DNA of 55,511 nucleotides from assembly GCA_944320355.1 (NCBI GenBank), contig CALUHC010000014.1:1-55511 (forward strand). The letters are read 5' to 3'. This document shows positions 1 through 9,497 of this stretch, in pieces (position 1 is the stretch's first letter; every line of letters begins with the position of its first letter). Under the pieces are notes generated by a model, which was not told the origin of the DNA, did not search any database, and worked only from the letters and a program-made list of their open reading frames with translations. The position numbers and the translations under genes are program-made. This stretch comes from an uncultured Prevotella sp. (lineage in GTDB: Bacteria > Bacteroidota > Bacteroidia > Bacteroidales > Bacteroidaceae).

Positions 1-221
1 CGCCCGGAGTTAGCGGACGATAGCTTTAGTGGGTATTGTCCGCTAACTCCATGAGCGAGCACAGCGAGTGATAACTTCAGCTAACTCCTTCTAACTCCCT
101 GCATTTGGCAGAATGCGGACATTCATATCTCAACAATGCCCCGGCGGCATGGACAAATACCAACACCTTCCATCCGTCTCTATCCGTGACAGAGGCCAAA
201 GCCATGCAAGCCCCACGCCGT
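1..221. other. Intergenic repeat-rich DNA downstream of the GH140-like gene
   Basis: No gene is supported. A perfect 13 bp inverted repeat (GGAGTTAGCGGAC at 6-18 and its complement at 38-50) is followed by further copies of a CTAACTCC motif up to about 100. The same GTTA(A/G)CGGA-type motif recurs at 1880-1904 and 40812-41047. The long plus-strand frame that starts near 105 only mirrors the minus-strand glycosidase. Confidence 0.6.
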
Positions 222-1679
222 TCACTCCGTGAGGTCGCGCTCTGCGGCAACGGGCGCAGGCTCGATGGAGCGTTGCCCGGGGGTGAGATAGCCTTTCTCC
301 GAGTCTATGGCTATGAGAACGCCGTCGCCGCTGCCGTGGTAGCGGAACGTGGCGGGGCGGCTGGCGTGCTCGCCGAGATAGGTGAGCACGCCCGTGGCAG
401 CGTCCATCCACCACACGCGCTTGCGCCCGCCGCTCACCTTGGTGAGGTCTATGCGCATATCGCGGCCCGTGCAGTTGTAGACCATCAGGTAGTCGCTGCC
501 CCGCGTGGCGGCCAGGCGGTCGTAGCGGGTGCCGTTGTCTGCCACCACGCTCTGGTCGGGCACGCGGTCGAAGTATGGCATGGCGAGCATCAGCAGCTTC
601 AGGTATCGCATCTGGTTGAAGCCCGGGTCGTCGAGCGCCTTGTACCACGGCTTGCGCCCGCCGTCGGCAAAGTATGCCCCGGCCACGCCCGGCTTGATGA
701 ACTGCATGATGGAGTTGTTGCCGTAGGTGTGGCCGCACGAGCCGGCAAACACCGACCAGTAGGCATAGCGGCGCACGTCGGCGGCCTGCCAGCGCGGCTC
801 ACCAGCATCGTGCAGTCCCTGCGGTATGTCCTCGTAAGACGGCTCGCCGTCAATCACGGGTTTTATCGGTTTGTGCTTCCATGTGGAGTCAACGTACATC
901 CAGTTGTCCTCCTCCGTGCCGTCGGGTATGGGGTAGTCCTTGTTGCCCATGCGCTGCCCGTAGCGGCGGTGGCCGCTCTGGAACATATTGAAGTCGAGCC
1001 ACGCGCGGTCGTTGAACCACCGCGCCGAGGTGTAACGGCCGCGCGGGTGGTAGGTCATAAGGTGGTTCTGGTCCATCTCCTTGATGGTGATGGCCAGCGC
1101 ATCCCACACCTCCGTGCGTATGTCGCCCTGTATGTCGCCGCCCATTATCCACACTATGTTCTTGCGGTCCTTATAGCGTTCGGCCAGGAAGCGGCCATAG
1201 GCGCGGGCCCCGTCCGCGTCCATCAGCCCGGCCTTGACCATGCTCCCCCAGATGCAGACCATGCCCACGAATATGCCACGCCGCCCGGCCTGGTCTATGA
1301 TATAGTCGAGATGGTCCCAGTAGCTATACGCCCCGGGAGGGTCGGCGGCGGCGAAGTTGAAGCCGTCGGGCATTGACATCTGCCCGTAAACGTTGAAGGC
1401 CGGCATGGCGTTTATCACCTGCACCTGCACAACATTATACCCCGCGGCCTGCAGGCGGTCGAGATAATAGGCGGCCTCGTCGCGGTCGAGACGCTCCGGC
1501 AGCAGCCATCCCGTGTCGCCAAGCCAGAAGAACGGCCGGCCGTCGGCGTACTGAAGGAAGCGGCCGTTGGCCGAGACGGCGAGCCGCCCCACGGGGTCGG
1601 GCCTGGCCGTCACAGCCCCGGCGCAGACGTCTGCGGCGGCAAGCAACGCCACCGCCAGCATGATAAAAGCCTTTCGCAT
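222..1679 (-). CDS. Secreted glycoside hydrolase, DUF4038/GH140-like (apiosidase-type)
   Basis: This 485-residue protein has a signal peptide (about residues 1-22). A DUF4038-type TIM-barrel follows, beginning near WLGDTGWLL (52-60). The conserved acidic positions of GH140-like enzymes are visible: Asp in IMGGD (about 182) and Glu in IDGEPSYE (about 279). From roughly residue 385 to the end lies the small beta domain annotated as putative collagen-binding (PF12904). Characterised GH140 members remove apiose-linked side chains of rhamnogalacturonan II; a periplasmic or surface role in plant glycan breakdown is inferred here. The start has a purine-rich AAAGAGGACC just upstream. The gene stands alone: the next minus-strand gene (WYL regulator) ends about 200 bp upstream, across repeat-rich DNA. 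Other DUF4038 specificities cannot be excluded. Confidence 0.86.
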   Translation of the reverse strand: MRKAFIMLAVALLAAADVCAGAVTARPDPVGRLAVSANGRFLQYADGRPFFWLGDTGWLLPERLDRDEAAYYLDRLQAAGYNVVQVQVINAMPAFNVYGQMSMPDGFNFAAADPPGAYSYWDHLDYIIDQAGRRGIFVGMVCIWGSMVKAGLMDADGARAYGRFLAERYKDRKNIVWIMGGDIQGDIRTEVWDALAITIKEMDQNHLMTYHPRGRYTSARWFNDRAWLDFNMFQSGHRRYGQRMGNKDYPIPDGTEEDNWMYVDSTWKHKPIKPVIDGEPSYEDIPQGLHDAGEPRWQAADVRRYAYWSVFAGSCGHTYGNNSIMQFIKPGVAGAYFADGGRKPWYKALDDPGFNQMRYLKLLMLAMPYFDRVPDQSVVADNGTRYDRLAATRGSDYLMVYNCTGRDMRIDLTKVSGGRKRVWWMDAATGVLTYLGEHASRPATFRYHGSGDGVLIAIDSEKGYLTPGQRSIEPAPVAAERDLTE

Positions 1680-1683
1680 GGTC

Positions 1684-1885
1684 CTCTTTATGAAGTTAAA
1701 AGTTAAAGATTATAAGTTAAAAGAACGCGGGCAGCAAGCTGCATGAAGCCAAGCGGGCTGTCCGAACTTTTGAAAGTTAAAGGTTAAATATTAAAAGTTA
1801 AATGGACGAGAGCCGCGAGAAGTTCGGCGGCATTTGCCTGCGCTCCCTACCCTTGCCCGCTGCCTTCCCTGAAAGCACTTGTCCG
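1684..1885. repeat. AT-rich GTTAAA simple repeats
   Basis: The stretch 1690-1803 is made of repeated AGTTAAAAGTTAAAG-like words, separated by a short GC-rich piece. It is very unlike the GC-rich genome around it. Similar islands built from other short words occur at 5903-5935 (AATTAAGAATTA), 21803-21932 and 37945-37985 (GTAAAAAG). No gene is supported here. Confidence 0.6.
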
Positions 1886-2839
1886 CTAACTTCCGTTAAC
1901 TTCGGGGCGAAGCCCCAAACTCCCGCCGTCTCCATCTCGATTCGGCTCTTTCATCGCCTTTATCTTGCCCGAGATGTAGTCTCTGAAGCCATCGCCGCCC
2001 AGCACCTCCACGTTGTCATAAAGCCCGAGCACGAAGCGGCCAATGCCCACGTAGCTGCAAACGTCGAGGCTGAGCAGCCAGTGGCGGTCGCCGTCGGGCT
2101 GCACGTGGCGCGCCGCCTTGGGATATTCCTCCGTGAGCAGGCTGTAGGCCAGGCGGTCCAGGCGCAGCCTGACAGGCAGCAGCTCCTCGCCGCTGAACAT
2201 GAAGAGGTCGGTGTACATACGCCTGTGGGCGGCCTCATGCTCCCACGGGTCGAGCAGCATCTCCACGTCTTCCATGCGCGCCACCTTGAACGTTTTGTTC
2301 ATCTTGGTGGAAATTTCGTAGCAGCGCACCTCGTTGTTGCCGTCCAGAAACATGAACGGCTCCACCACCCGGCTCGTCACCGTGTTGCTATGTGGCGACG
2401 AGTAGCGGTGTATCGCCACCTTGTTCTTCAGCTTTATGGCATCGTAGAGCGTGCTCACGTTGCGCCCGGCCTGCTCGCGCAGCGCCACATCGTCGAGGAT
2501 GTCGAGATCGTAGAGCACGTCGAGCTTGCGGCGCAGGTGGCGCACCTGCAGGCTGTTGTCGTCGGTGCGGTCGAGCAGGCGACGCAGCGTTATGGCCTCG
2601 TCCTCGGTGAAATGGAGCGTTTTGAACAGTTTTGTGAAGAAAGGCGACGATTTGTCGAGGCTGTATGCCGTGCCCTTTTTCTCTACGATGAAGCCCGCCT
2701 GGCGGAAGAAGTCGATGTAATAATAGAGGTTGCGGCGCGACAATCCCATCCTGTCGCACAGCTGTTGCACCGTGTAGCTGCGGTTTTCGGTCATCAGGAG
2801 CATCAGGTCCAGTTCCCTCTCAAGTTGGTTGTGTCGCAT
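1886..2839 (-). CDS. WYL-domain transcriptional regulator
   Basis: The likely product is 317 residues. It has an N-terminal winged helix-turn-helix (YTVQQLCDRMGLSRRNLYYY, about residues 21-40) and a C-terminal WYL/WCX-type module. WYL proteins are DNA-binding regulators that usually sense nucleic acids or other ligands. I chose the ATG at 2839 because the in-frame ATG at 2896 lies upstream of a TATATTTG -7 box (2872-2879). The last residues (EVNGS, then TAG) are encoded by the dispersed GTTAACGGAAGTTAGCGGACA repeat, so the 3' end of the gene is repeat-derived. The target is unknown. The family assignment is firm; the function is not. Confidence 0.87.
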   Translation of the reverse strand: MRHNQLERELDLMLLMTENRSYTVQQLCDRMGLSRRNLYYYIDFFRQAGFIVEKKGTAYSLDKSSPFFTKLFKTLHFTEDEAITLRRLLDRTDDNSLQVRHLRRKLDVLYDLDILDDVALREQAGRNVSTLYDAIKLKNKVAIHRYSSPHSNTVTSRVVEPFMFLDGNNEVRCYEISTKMNKTFKVARMEDVEMLLDPWEHEAAHRRMYTDLFMFSGEELLPVRLRLDRLAYSLLTEEYPKAARHVQPDGDRHWLLSLDVCSYVGIGRFVLGLYDNVEVLGGDGFRDYISGKIKAMKEPNRDGDGGSLGLRPEVNGS

Positions 2840-2871
2840 TGCCGTGTGTGGTTTTGTGGCTTGTACAGGTG

Positions 2872-2879
2872 CAAATATA
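2872..2879 (-). promoter_or_regulatory. -7 promoter box of the WYL regulator gene
   Basis: Reads TATATTTG on the minus strand, matching the Bacteroidota TAnnTTTG box. It lies 33 bp upstream of the chosen ATG. No clear -33 TTG is seen at the ideal distance. Confidence 0.5.
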
Positions 2880-3088
2880 CATATTATTTTTGTCATACCT
2901 GCCGCATACTGCTACTTTTTGCCGCCTGGCAAAGAGGAAACACGCACCACAGCCCCACTAGCATTCTCCAACCACGAGGCAAATGGAAAGGCAACAAAGT
3001 CATGTGAAAGAGACGCAATAAAACCTCTAAACTTCCCAAAGAAGTTGCTTAAACTGTGCAGTACACGTAACCAATGCCTATTGGGGCC

Positions 3089-3263
3089 AAGAAGCTTTTT
3101 TGATTTTATCGACGGATTGAGTCGGATTTTTGAGGCATGATTGTCCGTTTGCAGAGGAGCATAGCGGGCTATGTGACGAAACTAACGGGCGAATATGGCC
3201 AAAAATGCACTCAAGACTGCAGGAACGAAAGACCGATTTGATAAAATCAAAACAGCTTCTAAG
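3089..3263. repeat. R1 element, copy A (inverted-end repeat)
   Basis: About 175 bp bounded by imperfect inverted ends, AAGAAGCTTTTTTGATTTT on the left and the complement of TTAGAAGCTGTTTTGATTTT on the right. The interior carries the family core with CATAGCGGGCTATGTGACGA. Other copies: 11918-12097, 15504-15682, 51804-52203, and a half copy at 38616-38633. Short frames across it are not conserved between copies, so it is non-coding. Confidence 0.85.
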
Positions 3264-3325
3264 CATATCGTTTCTCCGTTTGCCGAAATATTCGTATCTT
3301 CGCGGAGTGAAACCATATTAAAAAG

Positions 3326-4291
3326 ATGTGTGCTATGGAAGAGAGGGACAACGGGAACAGATACATACGCTTTGACTGGGCGATGAAGCGGCTGCTACGC
3401 AACAAAGCCAACTTCGGCGTACTGGAGGGACTGCTCACCACGCTGCTGGGCGAAAAGATAACCATCAACCGCCTGTTGGAGAGCGAGAGCAACCAGGAGG
3501 ACGAATATGACAAGTACAACCGCGTGGATATGCTGGCGGAAGACTCGCGCGGCGAACTGATACTCATAGAGGTGCAGAACAACAACGAGTACGCCTACTT
3601 CCAGCGTATGCTCTTCGGCGCATCGAAGCTGGTCACGGAGTACATACACCGCGGCGAGGGCTATGGCAACGTGCGCAAGGTATATAGCGTCAACATCGTC
3701 TACTTCGCGCTGGGCAACGGCGAGGACTACGTTTACCACGGCAAGACGGTGTTCCGAGGCATGACCAAGGGCGACGTGCTAAGGCTCACGCCCTTCCAAC
3801 GGCAGACGTTCAGGGTGAGCGAGGTCAGCGACCTCTACCCCGAATACTACATCCTGAAGGTGAACGACTTCAACCGCGTGGCCAAGACCCCGCTGGAGGA
3901 GTGGATATACTACCTCAACACGGGCATCATACCATCTGAGGCATCTGCCCCCGGCCTCGCCGACGTGCGCGAGCAACTGAAGCTCGACCGCATGACCAAG
4001 GACGAGCTGCGCGCCTATTACCGCCACTTGGACAACATAGTCATACTGCGCGACAACATCTTCACAGAGCGTGAAGAAGGAAGAGCCGAGGGAAGAGAAG
4101 AAGGAATGAAAGAAGGAATGAAAGAAGGAATGGAGAAAGGAATGGAGAAAGGAATTGCCAAAGGCAGGGAAGAAGGCTTGGCCGAGGGCAAGGCTGACAT
4201 GGCGAGAAGGATGAAAGCGAAAGGATTTCCCACTGCGGTGATTGCCGAAATCACGGGTCTCGCGGAGAGCGAAGTGGATATAATAAGGTAG
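3326..4291 (+). CDS. Rpn-family / PD-(D/E)XK nuclease-type transposase-like protein
   Basis: This 321-residue protein begins with the typical YIRFDWAMKRLLRNKANF block and then LEGLLTTLLGEKI. Next comes the nuclease core with D-N-RVDMLAED and LILIEVQNNNE (about residues 67-89). These fit the Rpn/PDDEXK_2 family of recombination-promoting nucleases, which are common in many copies in Bacteroidales. The C-terminal third has a charged tandem repeat of EG(M/R)(K/E)(E/K) units (about 249-285), expected to be helical, and ends with a short helix-turn-helix-like tail (VIAEITGLAESEVDIIR). An alternative start is Met4 at 3335. It stands alone between R1 copy A and the suf promoter. Whether it is active or domesticated cannot be told. 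Confidence 0.88.
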   Translation: MCAMEERDNGNRYIRFDWAMKRLLRNKANFGVLEGLLTTLLGEKITINRLLESESNQEDEYDKYNRVDMLAEDSRGELILIEVQNNNEYAYFQRMLFGASKLVTEYIHRGEGYGNVRKVYSVNIVYFALGNGEDYVYHGKTVFRGMTKGDVLRLTPFQRQTFRVSEVSDLYPEYYILKVNDFNRVAKTPLEEWIYYLNTGIIPSEASAPGLADVREQLKLDRMTKDELRAYYRHLDNIVILRDNIFTEREEGRAEGREEGMKEGMKEGMEKGMEKGIAKGREEGLAEGKADMARRMKAKGFPTAVIAEITGLAESEVDIIR

Positions 4292-4350
4292 GATGGGACA
4301 CAGGTTATCGGCCGAATGGTGGATGTAGCCGTGTGTTTTCTGCAAAATAC

Positions 4351-4381
4351 TTGCTGAAGAGGGCTTTATTTATTAATTTTG
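4351..4381 (+). promoter_or_regulatory. Promoter of the suf cluster
   Basis: TTGC at 4351-4354 and TAATTTTG at 4374-4381 are about 19-20 bp apart, matching the Bacteroidota sigma-factor consensus. It predicts a leader of roughly 45 nt before the sufB ATG at 4433. No IscR/SufR-type operator is recognised. Confidence 0.75.
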
Positions 4382-4432
4382 CAGCCAATAACGGAACCGC
4401 CTGAAGGCGCATCCGTGTCAGCGAAAAAGAAG

Positions 4433-5893
4433 ATGAAGGAGAATCAAGATAACAAACAGAACGAGTTTGTGCGCCGGGTGGCCGAGCAGAAATATGAGTT
4501 CGGGTTTACCACCGACGTGCATACGGAGATTATAGACAAAGGACTGAACGAGGATGTGGTGCGCCTCATCTCGGAAAAAAAGGGCGAACCGGAGTGGATG
4601 CTTGACTTCAGGCTGAAGGCGTTCCGCCACTGGCTCACCATGGAACAGCCCACATGGGGGCACGTCCACCTGCCTGAGATAGACTACCAGGCTATATCCT
4701 ACTACGCCGACCCCATGGCCAAGAGGGACAAGACGGAGAAAAAGGAAATAGACCCGGAACTGATGAAGACGTTCGACAAGCTGGGGATACCGCTCGAAGA
4801 GCGACTCGCACTGAGCGGAGTGGCCGTGGACGCAATCATGGACTCGGTGTCGGTGAAGACCACTTTCAAGGAAAAGCTGGCTGAGAAGGGAATAATTTTC
4901 TGCTCTATAGGCGATGCCATACAGCAGCACCCGGAGCTGGTCCGCGAGTATCTCGGCACGGTTGTGCCCTATCGAGACAACTTCTTTGCCGCGCTCAACA
5001 GTGCCGTGTTCAGCGACGGGTCATTCGTCTACATACCCAAGGGCGTGCACTGCCCGATGGAGCTGAGCTCTTATTTCCGCATCAACGCCCGCAACACGGG
5101 GCAGTTTGAGCGCACACTGATAGTGGCCGACGACGACTCCTACGTGTCGTACCTTGAGGGATGCACGGCCCCGATGCGCGACGAGAACCAGCTCCACGCC
5201 GCCATCGTGGAGATAATAGTGAAGGACCGGGCCGAGGTGAAGTACTCTACGGTGCAGAACTGGTACCCGGGCGACGAGCAGGGACGCGGCGGAGTGCTCA
5301 ACCTTGTGACCAAGCGCGGCGAGTTGCGCGGCGAAGGCAGCAAACTGTCGTGGACGCAGGTGGAGACAGGTTCGGCCATCACGTGGAAGTATCCGTCGTG
5401 CGTCTTGCGCGGCGACAACTCCGTTGCGGAGTTCTATAGCGTGGCCGTGACCAACAATCACCAGGAGGCCGACACCGGCACAAAGATGATCCACCTGGGC
5501 CGCAACACCAAGAGCACCATCATAAGCAAGGGCATCTCGGCCGGCAAGAGCCAGAACTCATACCGCGGACTGGTGCGCGTGGCCCCCAAGGCCGACGGTG
5601 CGCGCAACTACTCCTCGTGCGACTCGCTACTGCTCGGCAGCGATTGCGGCGCGCACACTTTCCCGTATATGGACATACACAACGACACGGCGGTGGTGGA
5701 ACACGAGGCAACGACGAGCAAGATCAGCGAAGACCAGCTCTTCTACTGCAACCAGCGGGGCATCCCTACGGAGCAGGCCGTGGGGCTGATAGTCAACGGA
5801 TACGCGAAGGAAGTGCTAAACAAGCTGCCAATGGAGTTTGCCGTGGAGGCGCAGAAACTGCTCAGCGTGTCGCTCGAAGGCACGGTGGGATGA
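4433..5893 (+). CDS. sufB: Fe-S cluster assembly protein SufB
   Basis: SufB (486 residues from the ATG at 4433, the usual family length) is the scaffold of the SufBC2D complex, where Fe-S clusters are built with sulfur from SufS and ATPase power from SufC. The conserved blocks are clear: [46 protein letters not shown] and the C-terminal [21 protein letters not shown]. The frame is open back to 4379, but 4433 fits the SufB N-terminus ([16 protein letters not shown]) and leaves room for the upstream promoter at 4351-4381. First gene of sufB-C-D-S. Confidence 0.97.
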   Translation: MKENQDNKQNEFVRRVAEQKYEFGFTTDVHTEIIDKGLNEDVVRLISEKKGEPEWMLDFRLKAFRHWLTMEQPTWGHVHLPEIDYQAISYYADPMAKRDKTEKKEIDPELMKTFDKLGIPLEERLALSGVAVDAIMDSVSVKTTFKEKLAEKGIIFCSIGDAIQQHPELVREYLGTVVPYRDNFFAALNSAVFSDGSFVYIPKGVHCPMELSSYFRINARNTGQFERTLIVADDDSYVSYLEGCTAPMRDENQLHAAIVEIIVKDRAEVKYSTVQNWYPGDEQGRGGVLNLVTKRGELRGEGSKLSWTQVETGSAITWKYPSCVLRGDNSVAEFYSVAVTNNHQEADTGTKMIHLGRNTKSTIISKGISAGKSQNSYRGLVRVAPKADGARNYSSCDSLLLGSDCGAHTFPYMDIHNDTAVVEHEATTSKISEDQLFYCNQRGIPTEQAVGLIVNGYAKEVLNKLPMEFAVEAQKLLSVSLEGTVG

Positions 5894-6034
5894 GGCTTTG
5901 AGTTAGGAATTAAGAATTAAAAATTAAGAAAGATAGTATAGGGTGATATCGAAGTGGGATTGTGGAAAGTGGGAAAAGCGCGTCGGTGCGCTTCTTCTCG
6001 GTTCCCGACTCTCGATTTTTTAATTGACAATGTT
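5894..6034. other. sufB-sufC spacer with AT-rich repeat
   Basis: The 141 bp gap contains an AATTAAGAATTAAAAATTAAG tract at about 5908-5931, foreign in composition to its GC-rich surroundings, and no recognisable terminator. The four suf genes are probably still co-transcribed. Confidence 0.5.
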
Positions 6035-6790
6035 ATGTTGGAAGTAAAAGACCTTCACGCCAGGATAGGCGACAAAGAGATACTGCGGGGCATCAACCTT
6101 ACCGTAAACGACGGTGAGGTTCACGCCATAATGGGGCCAAACGGCTCGGGAAAATCGACGCTGAGCGCCGTGCTCGTTGGCAATCCTCTGTATGAAGTGA
6201 CGGGCGGAACGGCCGTGTTCAACGGCAAAGACCTGCTCGCCATGAAGCCCGAAGACAGGGCGCACGAGGGATTGTTCCTCTCTTTCCAGTACCCGGTAGA
6301 GATTCCCGGCGTGTCGATGACCAACTTCATGCGCACCGCCATAAACGAGAAGCGCAAGCATGAGGGCAAGGAACCAATGTCGGCGGGCGACTTCCTGAAG
6401 CTGATGCGCGAGAAACGGAAGGTCGTTGAGCTTGACAGCAAGCTGGCCAACCGCTCGGTCAACGAGGGATTCAGCGGCGGAGAGAAGAAGCGCAACGAGA
6501 TTTTCCAGATGGCAATGCTTGAGCCCCGGCTCTCGATTCTCGACGAGACGGACTCTGGTCTTGATGTTGACGCACTGCGGATAGTGGCCGAGGGCGTGAA
6601 CAAACTGAAGACGCCGCAGACCAGTTGCATCGTGATAACCCACTACCAGCGCCTGCTCGACATCTTGAAACCCGACGTTGTGCACGTGCTCTACAAGGGC
6701 CGAATAGTGAAAACTGCCGGCCCTGAGCTTGCAGCCGAGATAGAGGAACGCGGCTTCGACTGGATTAAAGCAGAGGCAGGGGAGGACTGA
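6035..6790 (+). CDS. sufC: Fe-S assembly ATPase SufC
   Basis: SufC is the ABC-type ATPase of SufBC2D. The 251-residue product has Walker A GPNGSGKST (about residues 35-43), the Q-loop region SFQYPVEIPGV, signature FSGGEKKRNE, Walker B LSILDETDSGLD and the switch His in IVITHYQRLL. The ATG at 6035 gives the canonical MLEVKDLHARIGDKEIL start; the open frame upstream is low-complexity. Its stop is one base from the sufD ATG, so the two are translationally linked. Confidence 0.97.
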   Translation: MLEVKDLHARIGDKEILRGINLTVNDGEVHAIMGPNGSGKSTLSAVLVGNPLYEVTGGTAVFNGKDLLAMKPEDRAHEGLFLSFQYPVEIPGVSMTNFMRTAINEKRKHEGKEPMSAGDFLKLMREKRKVVELDSKLANRSVNEGFSGGEKKRNEIFQMAMLEPRLSILDETDSGLDVDALRIVAEGVNKLKTPQTSCIVITHYQRLLDILKPDVVHVLYKGRIVKTAGPELAAEIEERGFDWIKAEAGED

Positions 6791-6791
6791 C

Positions 6792-8168
6792 ATGGAGAGC
6801 AATGCCATTCCAACCGCTGCCGGACAGGCCGCCGCAAGGCAGTATGTAGAGCTGTTCAACGAGTGCCGGGACATGATCAACGCACACGGAGCCGACGTTA
6901 TGAACGCCGTGCGCGACCGTGCGTTCGATGATTTCGCGCGGCAAGGATTCCCCTCACGCAAGGTGGAACGCTACAAATATACCGATATGGCTGCACTGTT
7001 CGCCCCCGACTACGGGCTGAACCTCAACCGTCTGGAAATCCCCGTAGACCCTTACGAGGCTTTCCGATGCGATGTTCCTAACCTTAGCACATCGCTTTAT
7101 TTCGTCGTCAACGACGCTTTCTACTCCAAGTTGCAGCCCAAGGGTCATCTGCCCGAGGGTGTCATCATCGGCTCTTTGGCCGAAGAAGCTGCAAAAAATC
7201 CCCATTTCATCGAGAAATACTACGCCCGACTGGCCAAGACCGACGGCGACGCGGTGACCGCTCTCAACACCATGCTGGCGCAAGACGGCCTGTTGGTCTA
7301 TGTGCCGCGCGACGTTAAGGTTGACCGTGCCGTGCAGGTGATAAACATCCTGCGCTCTGACGTTGACCTGATGGCCAACCGCCGCGTGCTCATCATCGTC
7401 GAACCGCAGGCCGAAATAAAGCTGCTTTTCTGCGACCACGCCGCCGACGACCGCCATTTCCTCACCACCCAGGTCATAGAGGCATACGTAGGCGAGAACG
7501 CCGGCCTCGATCTCTACTGCCTGGAGGAGACCCACGCCAGGAACACCCGTGTGAGCAACCTCTACATTGAGCAGCAGGCAGGCAGCCGGGTAAACCACAA
7601 CATCATAACGCTGCACAACGGGGTGACGCGCAACAAGACTGACCTCGCCTTGTGCGGCGAGGGTGCCGAGTGCAACCTCTGCGGCTGCGTGATAGCCGAC
7701 AAGCAACAACACGTAGACAACAACACGCTGATAGACCACCGCGCTCCCCACTGCACGAGCAACGAACTATATAAATATGTGCTCGACGGGCAGGCCACCG
7801 GTGCCTTTGCCGGACGCGTGCTCGTGCGCCACGGGGCGCAGAAAACCGTCTCAACCGAGACCAACCAGAACCTCTGCGCCACAAAGGAAGCCCGTATGTA
7901 CACCCAGCCGATGCTGGAAATATATGCCGACGACGTGAAGTGCTCGCACGGATCTACCGTAGGCCAGCTCAACGACGCAGCCCTGTTCTATATGCGCCAG
8001 CGCGGCATACCGCTCAAGGAAGCCAAACTGCTGCTTGAGTTCGCCTTCGTGAACGAGGTGATAGACCACATGGAACTTGCTCCGCTGCGCGACCGCCTGC
8101 ACTATCTCGTTGAGAAACGCTTCCGAGGCGAGCTCAGCAAATGCGAGGGATGCAAGCTCTGCAAATGA
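6792..8168 (+). CDS. sufD: Fe-S cluster assembly protein SufD
   Basis: SufD (458 residues) is the SufB paralogue that completes SufBC2D and is linked to iron entry and cluster assembly. Family features are visible: the N-terminal helical part with SRKVERYKYTDM, the central beta-helix, and the C-terminal block SHGSTVGQLNDAALFYMRQR followed by GIPLKEAKLLLEFAFVNEV. The unusual Cys-rich tail (CEGCKLCK) is common in Bacteroidales SufD. It starts one base after sufC. Confidence 0.96.
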   Translation: MESNAIPTAAGQAAARQYVELFNECRDMINAHGADVMNAVRDRAFDDFARQGFPSRKVERYKYTDMAALFAPDYGLNLNRLEIPVDPYEAFRCDVPNLSTSLYFVVNDAFYSKLQPKGHLPEGVIIGSLAEEAAKNPHFIEKYYARLAKTDGDAVTALNTMLAQDGLLVYVPRDVKVDRAVQVINILRSDVDLMANRRVLIIVEPQAEIKLLFCDHAADDRHFLTTQVIEAYVGENAGLDLYCLEETHARNTRVSNLYIEQQAGSRVNHNIITLHNGVTRNKTDLALCGEGAECNLCGCVIADKQQHVDNNTLIDHRAPHCTSNELYKYVLDGQATGAFAGRVLVRHGAQKTVSTETNQNLCATKEARMYTQPMLEIYADDVKCSHGSTVGQLNDAALFYMRQRGIPLKEAKLLLEFAFVNEVIDHMELAPLRDRLHYLVEKRFRGELSKCEGCKLCK

Positions 8169-8178
8169 CGGAGCTTTT

Positions 8179-8199
8179 CATTGTTCACAATGCATAATT
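8179..8199. other. Small hairpin between sufD and sufS
   Basis: TTCACAAT and ATTGTGAA form an 8 bp stem around a short loop in the 63 bp spacer. There is no T-run after it, so it is not a classical terminator. It may stabilise or process the mRNA. Confidence 0.4.
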
Positions 8200-8231
8200 G
8201 TGAATTATGAATTAAACAAACTGTATTTTTT

Positions 8232-9449
8232 ATGGCTTACGAAATAGAAAACATACGCAAAGACTTCCCCATTCTGTCGCGGACGGTATATGGCAAGCCA
8301 CTTGTTTACCTTGACAACGCCGCCACGACGCAGAAGCCGCTGTGCGTGCTCGATGCCATGCGCGAGGAGTATCTCAACGTCAATGCCAACGTTCACCGCG
8401 GCGTTCACTATCTCTCGCAGCAGGCCACCGACCTGCACGAGGCCGCCCGCGAGACCGTGCGCCGCTTCATCAACGCCGGCAGCACAAGCGAAATCATATT
8501 CACCCGCGGCACCACGGAGAGCATCAACCTCGTCGTATCGTCGTTCTGCGATGCCTTCATGCAGCCGGGCGACGAGGTTATAGTGTCCGTAATGGAGCAC
8601 CACTCCAACATTGTGCCGTGGCAACTGCAGGCCGCCCGCCGCGGAATTGCGCTCCGCGTGATTCCGATAGACGAGCGGGGAGAGCTCCGTCTCGATGAAA
8701 TGGAGCGTTTGTTCAGCAAAAAGACCAAAATAGTGAGCGTAGCCCACGTGAGCAATGTGCTCGGAACGGTCAACCCTGTCGATGAAATCGTGCGCATGGC
8801 TCACGCCCACGGTGTACCGGTATTGGTGGACGGAGCGCAGAGCGCGCCCCACTTCAAGGTCGATGTGCGCTCGATGGATTGCGACTTTTTTGTGTTCAGC
8901 GGCCACAAAATGTACGGTCCCACCGGCATCGGCGTGCTCTACGGCAAGGAAGATTGGCTCGACCGCCTGCCGCCATACCAGGGAGGAGGCGAGATGATAG
9001 AGAGCGTCAGCTTCGAGAAGACCGTGTTCGAGCGGCTGCCCTTCAAGTTCGAGGCAGGCACCCCCGACTATATAGCCACCCACGGGCTGGCCAAAGCCAT
9101 CGAGTACATGGAGGCATTGGGGCTCGATAACATATCCGCCCACGAGCAGAAACTGACCCGCTACTGCATGGAACAGCTACGCACGGTCGATGGAATCAGG
9201 CTTTTTGGCGAATCTGAGCACAAGGATGCCGTTGTGTCGTTCCTCGTCGGCGACATCCACCACCTCGACATGGGCACACTGCTCGACCGCCTCGGCATAG
9301 CCGTGCGCACAGGCCACCACTGCGCCCAGCCGCTGATGGACCATCTCGGCATACTCGGCACGGTGCGCGCATCGTTCGCCCTGTACAACACCAAGGAAGA
9401 GATTGACACCCTCGTGGAAGGCGTGCGCCGTGTCAGCCGAATGTTCTGA
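8232..9449 (+). CDS. sufS: Cysteine desulfurase SufS (group II)
   Basis: This PLP enzyme (405 residues) takes sulfur from cysteine for the SufBCD scaffold. The PLP lysine is Lys226 in FSGHKMYGPTG. The active-site cysteine is Cys364 in RTGHHCAQPLMD, in the short-loop context typical of SufS rather than IscS. Other class V aminotransferase blocks are present: YLDNAATTQKP, TRGTTESINLV and VDGAQSAPH. A SufE or SufU partner is not encoded within this window. Confidence 0.97.
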   Translation: MAYEIENIRKDFPILSRTVYGKPLVYLDNAATTQKPLCVLDAMREEYLNVNANVHRGVHYLSQQATDLHEAARETVRRFINAGSTSEIIFTRGTTESINLVVSSFCDAFMQPGDEVIVSVMEHHSNIVPWQLQAARRGIALRVIPIDERGELRLDEMERLFSKKTKIVSVAHVSNVLGTVNPVDEIVRMAHAHGVPVLVDGAQSAPHFKVDVRSMDCDFFVFSGHKMYGPTGIGVLYGKEDWLDRLPPYQGGGEMIESVSFEKTVFERLPFKFEAGTPDYIATHGLAKAIEYMEALGLDNISAHEQKLTRYCMEQLRTVDGIRLFGESEHKDAVVSFLVGDIHHLDMGTLLDRLGIAVRTGHHCAQPLMDHLGILGTVRASFALYNTKEEIDTLVEGVRRVSRMF

Positions 9450-9497
9450 CAACAGAAATTGCCATTGACACACTCCCGCAACTATACATAAACATAT

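Noticed and set aside
105-1376. Long plus-strand open frame (423 codons) opposite the GH140-like gene
   Set aside because: It mirrors the glycosidase codon pattern in this GC-rich DNA, with a His/Val/Ala-rich product and no family motif. Similar mirrors at 12150-13640, 39391-40782, 45289-46344, 46805-48307 and 53625-54548 were rejected for the same reason.
3280-3302. Promoter for the Rpn-type gene (TTG at 3280, TATCTTCG at 3295)
   Set aside because: The spacing is only 12 bp and the -7 box is imperfect, so it was not listed as a promoter.
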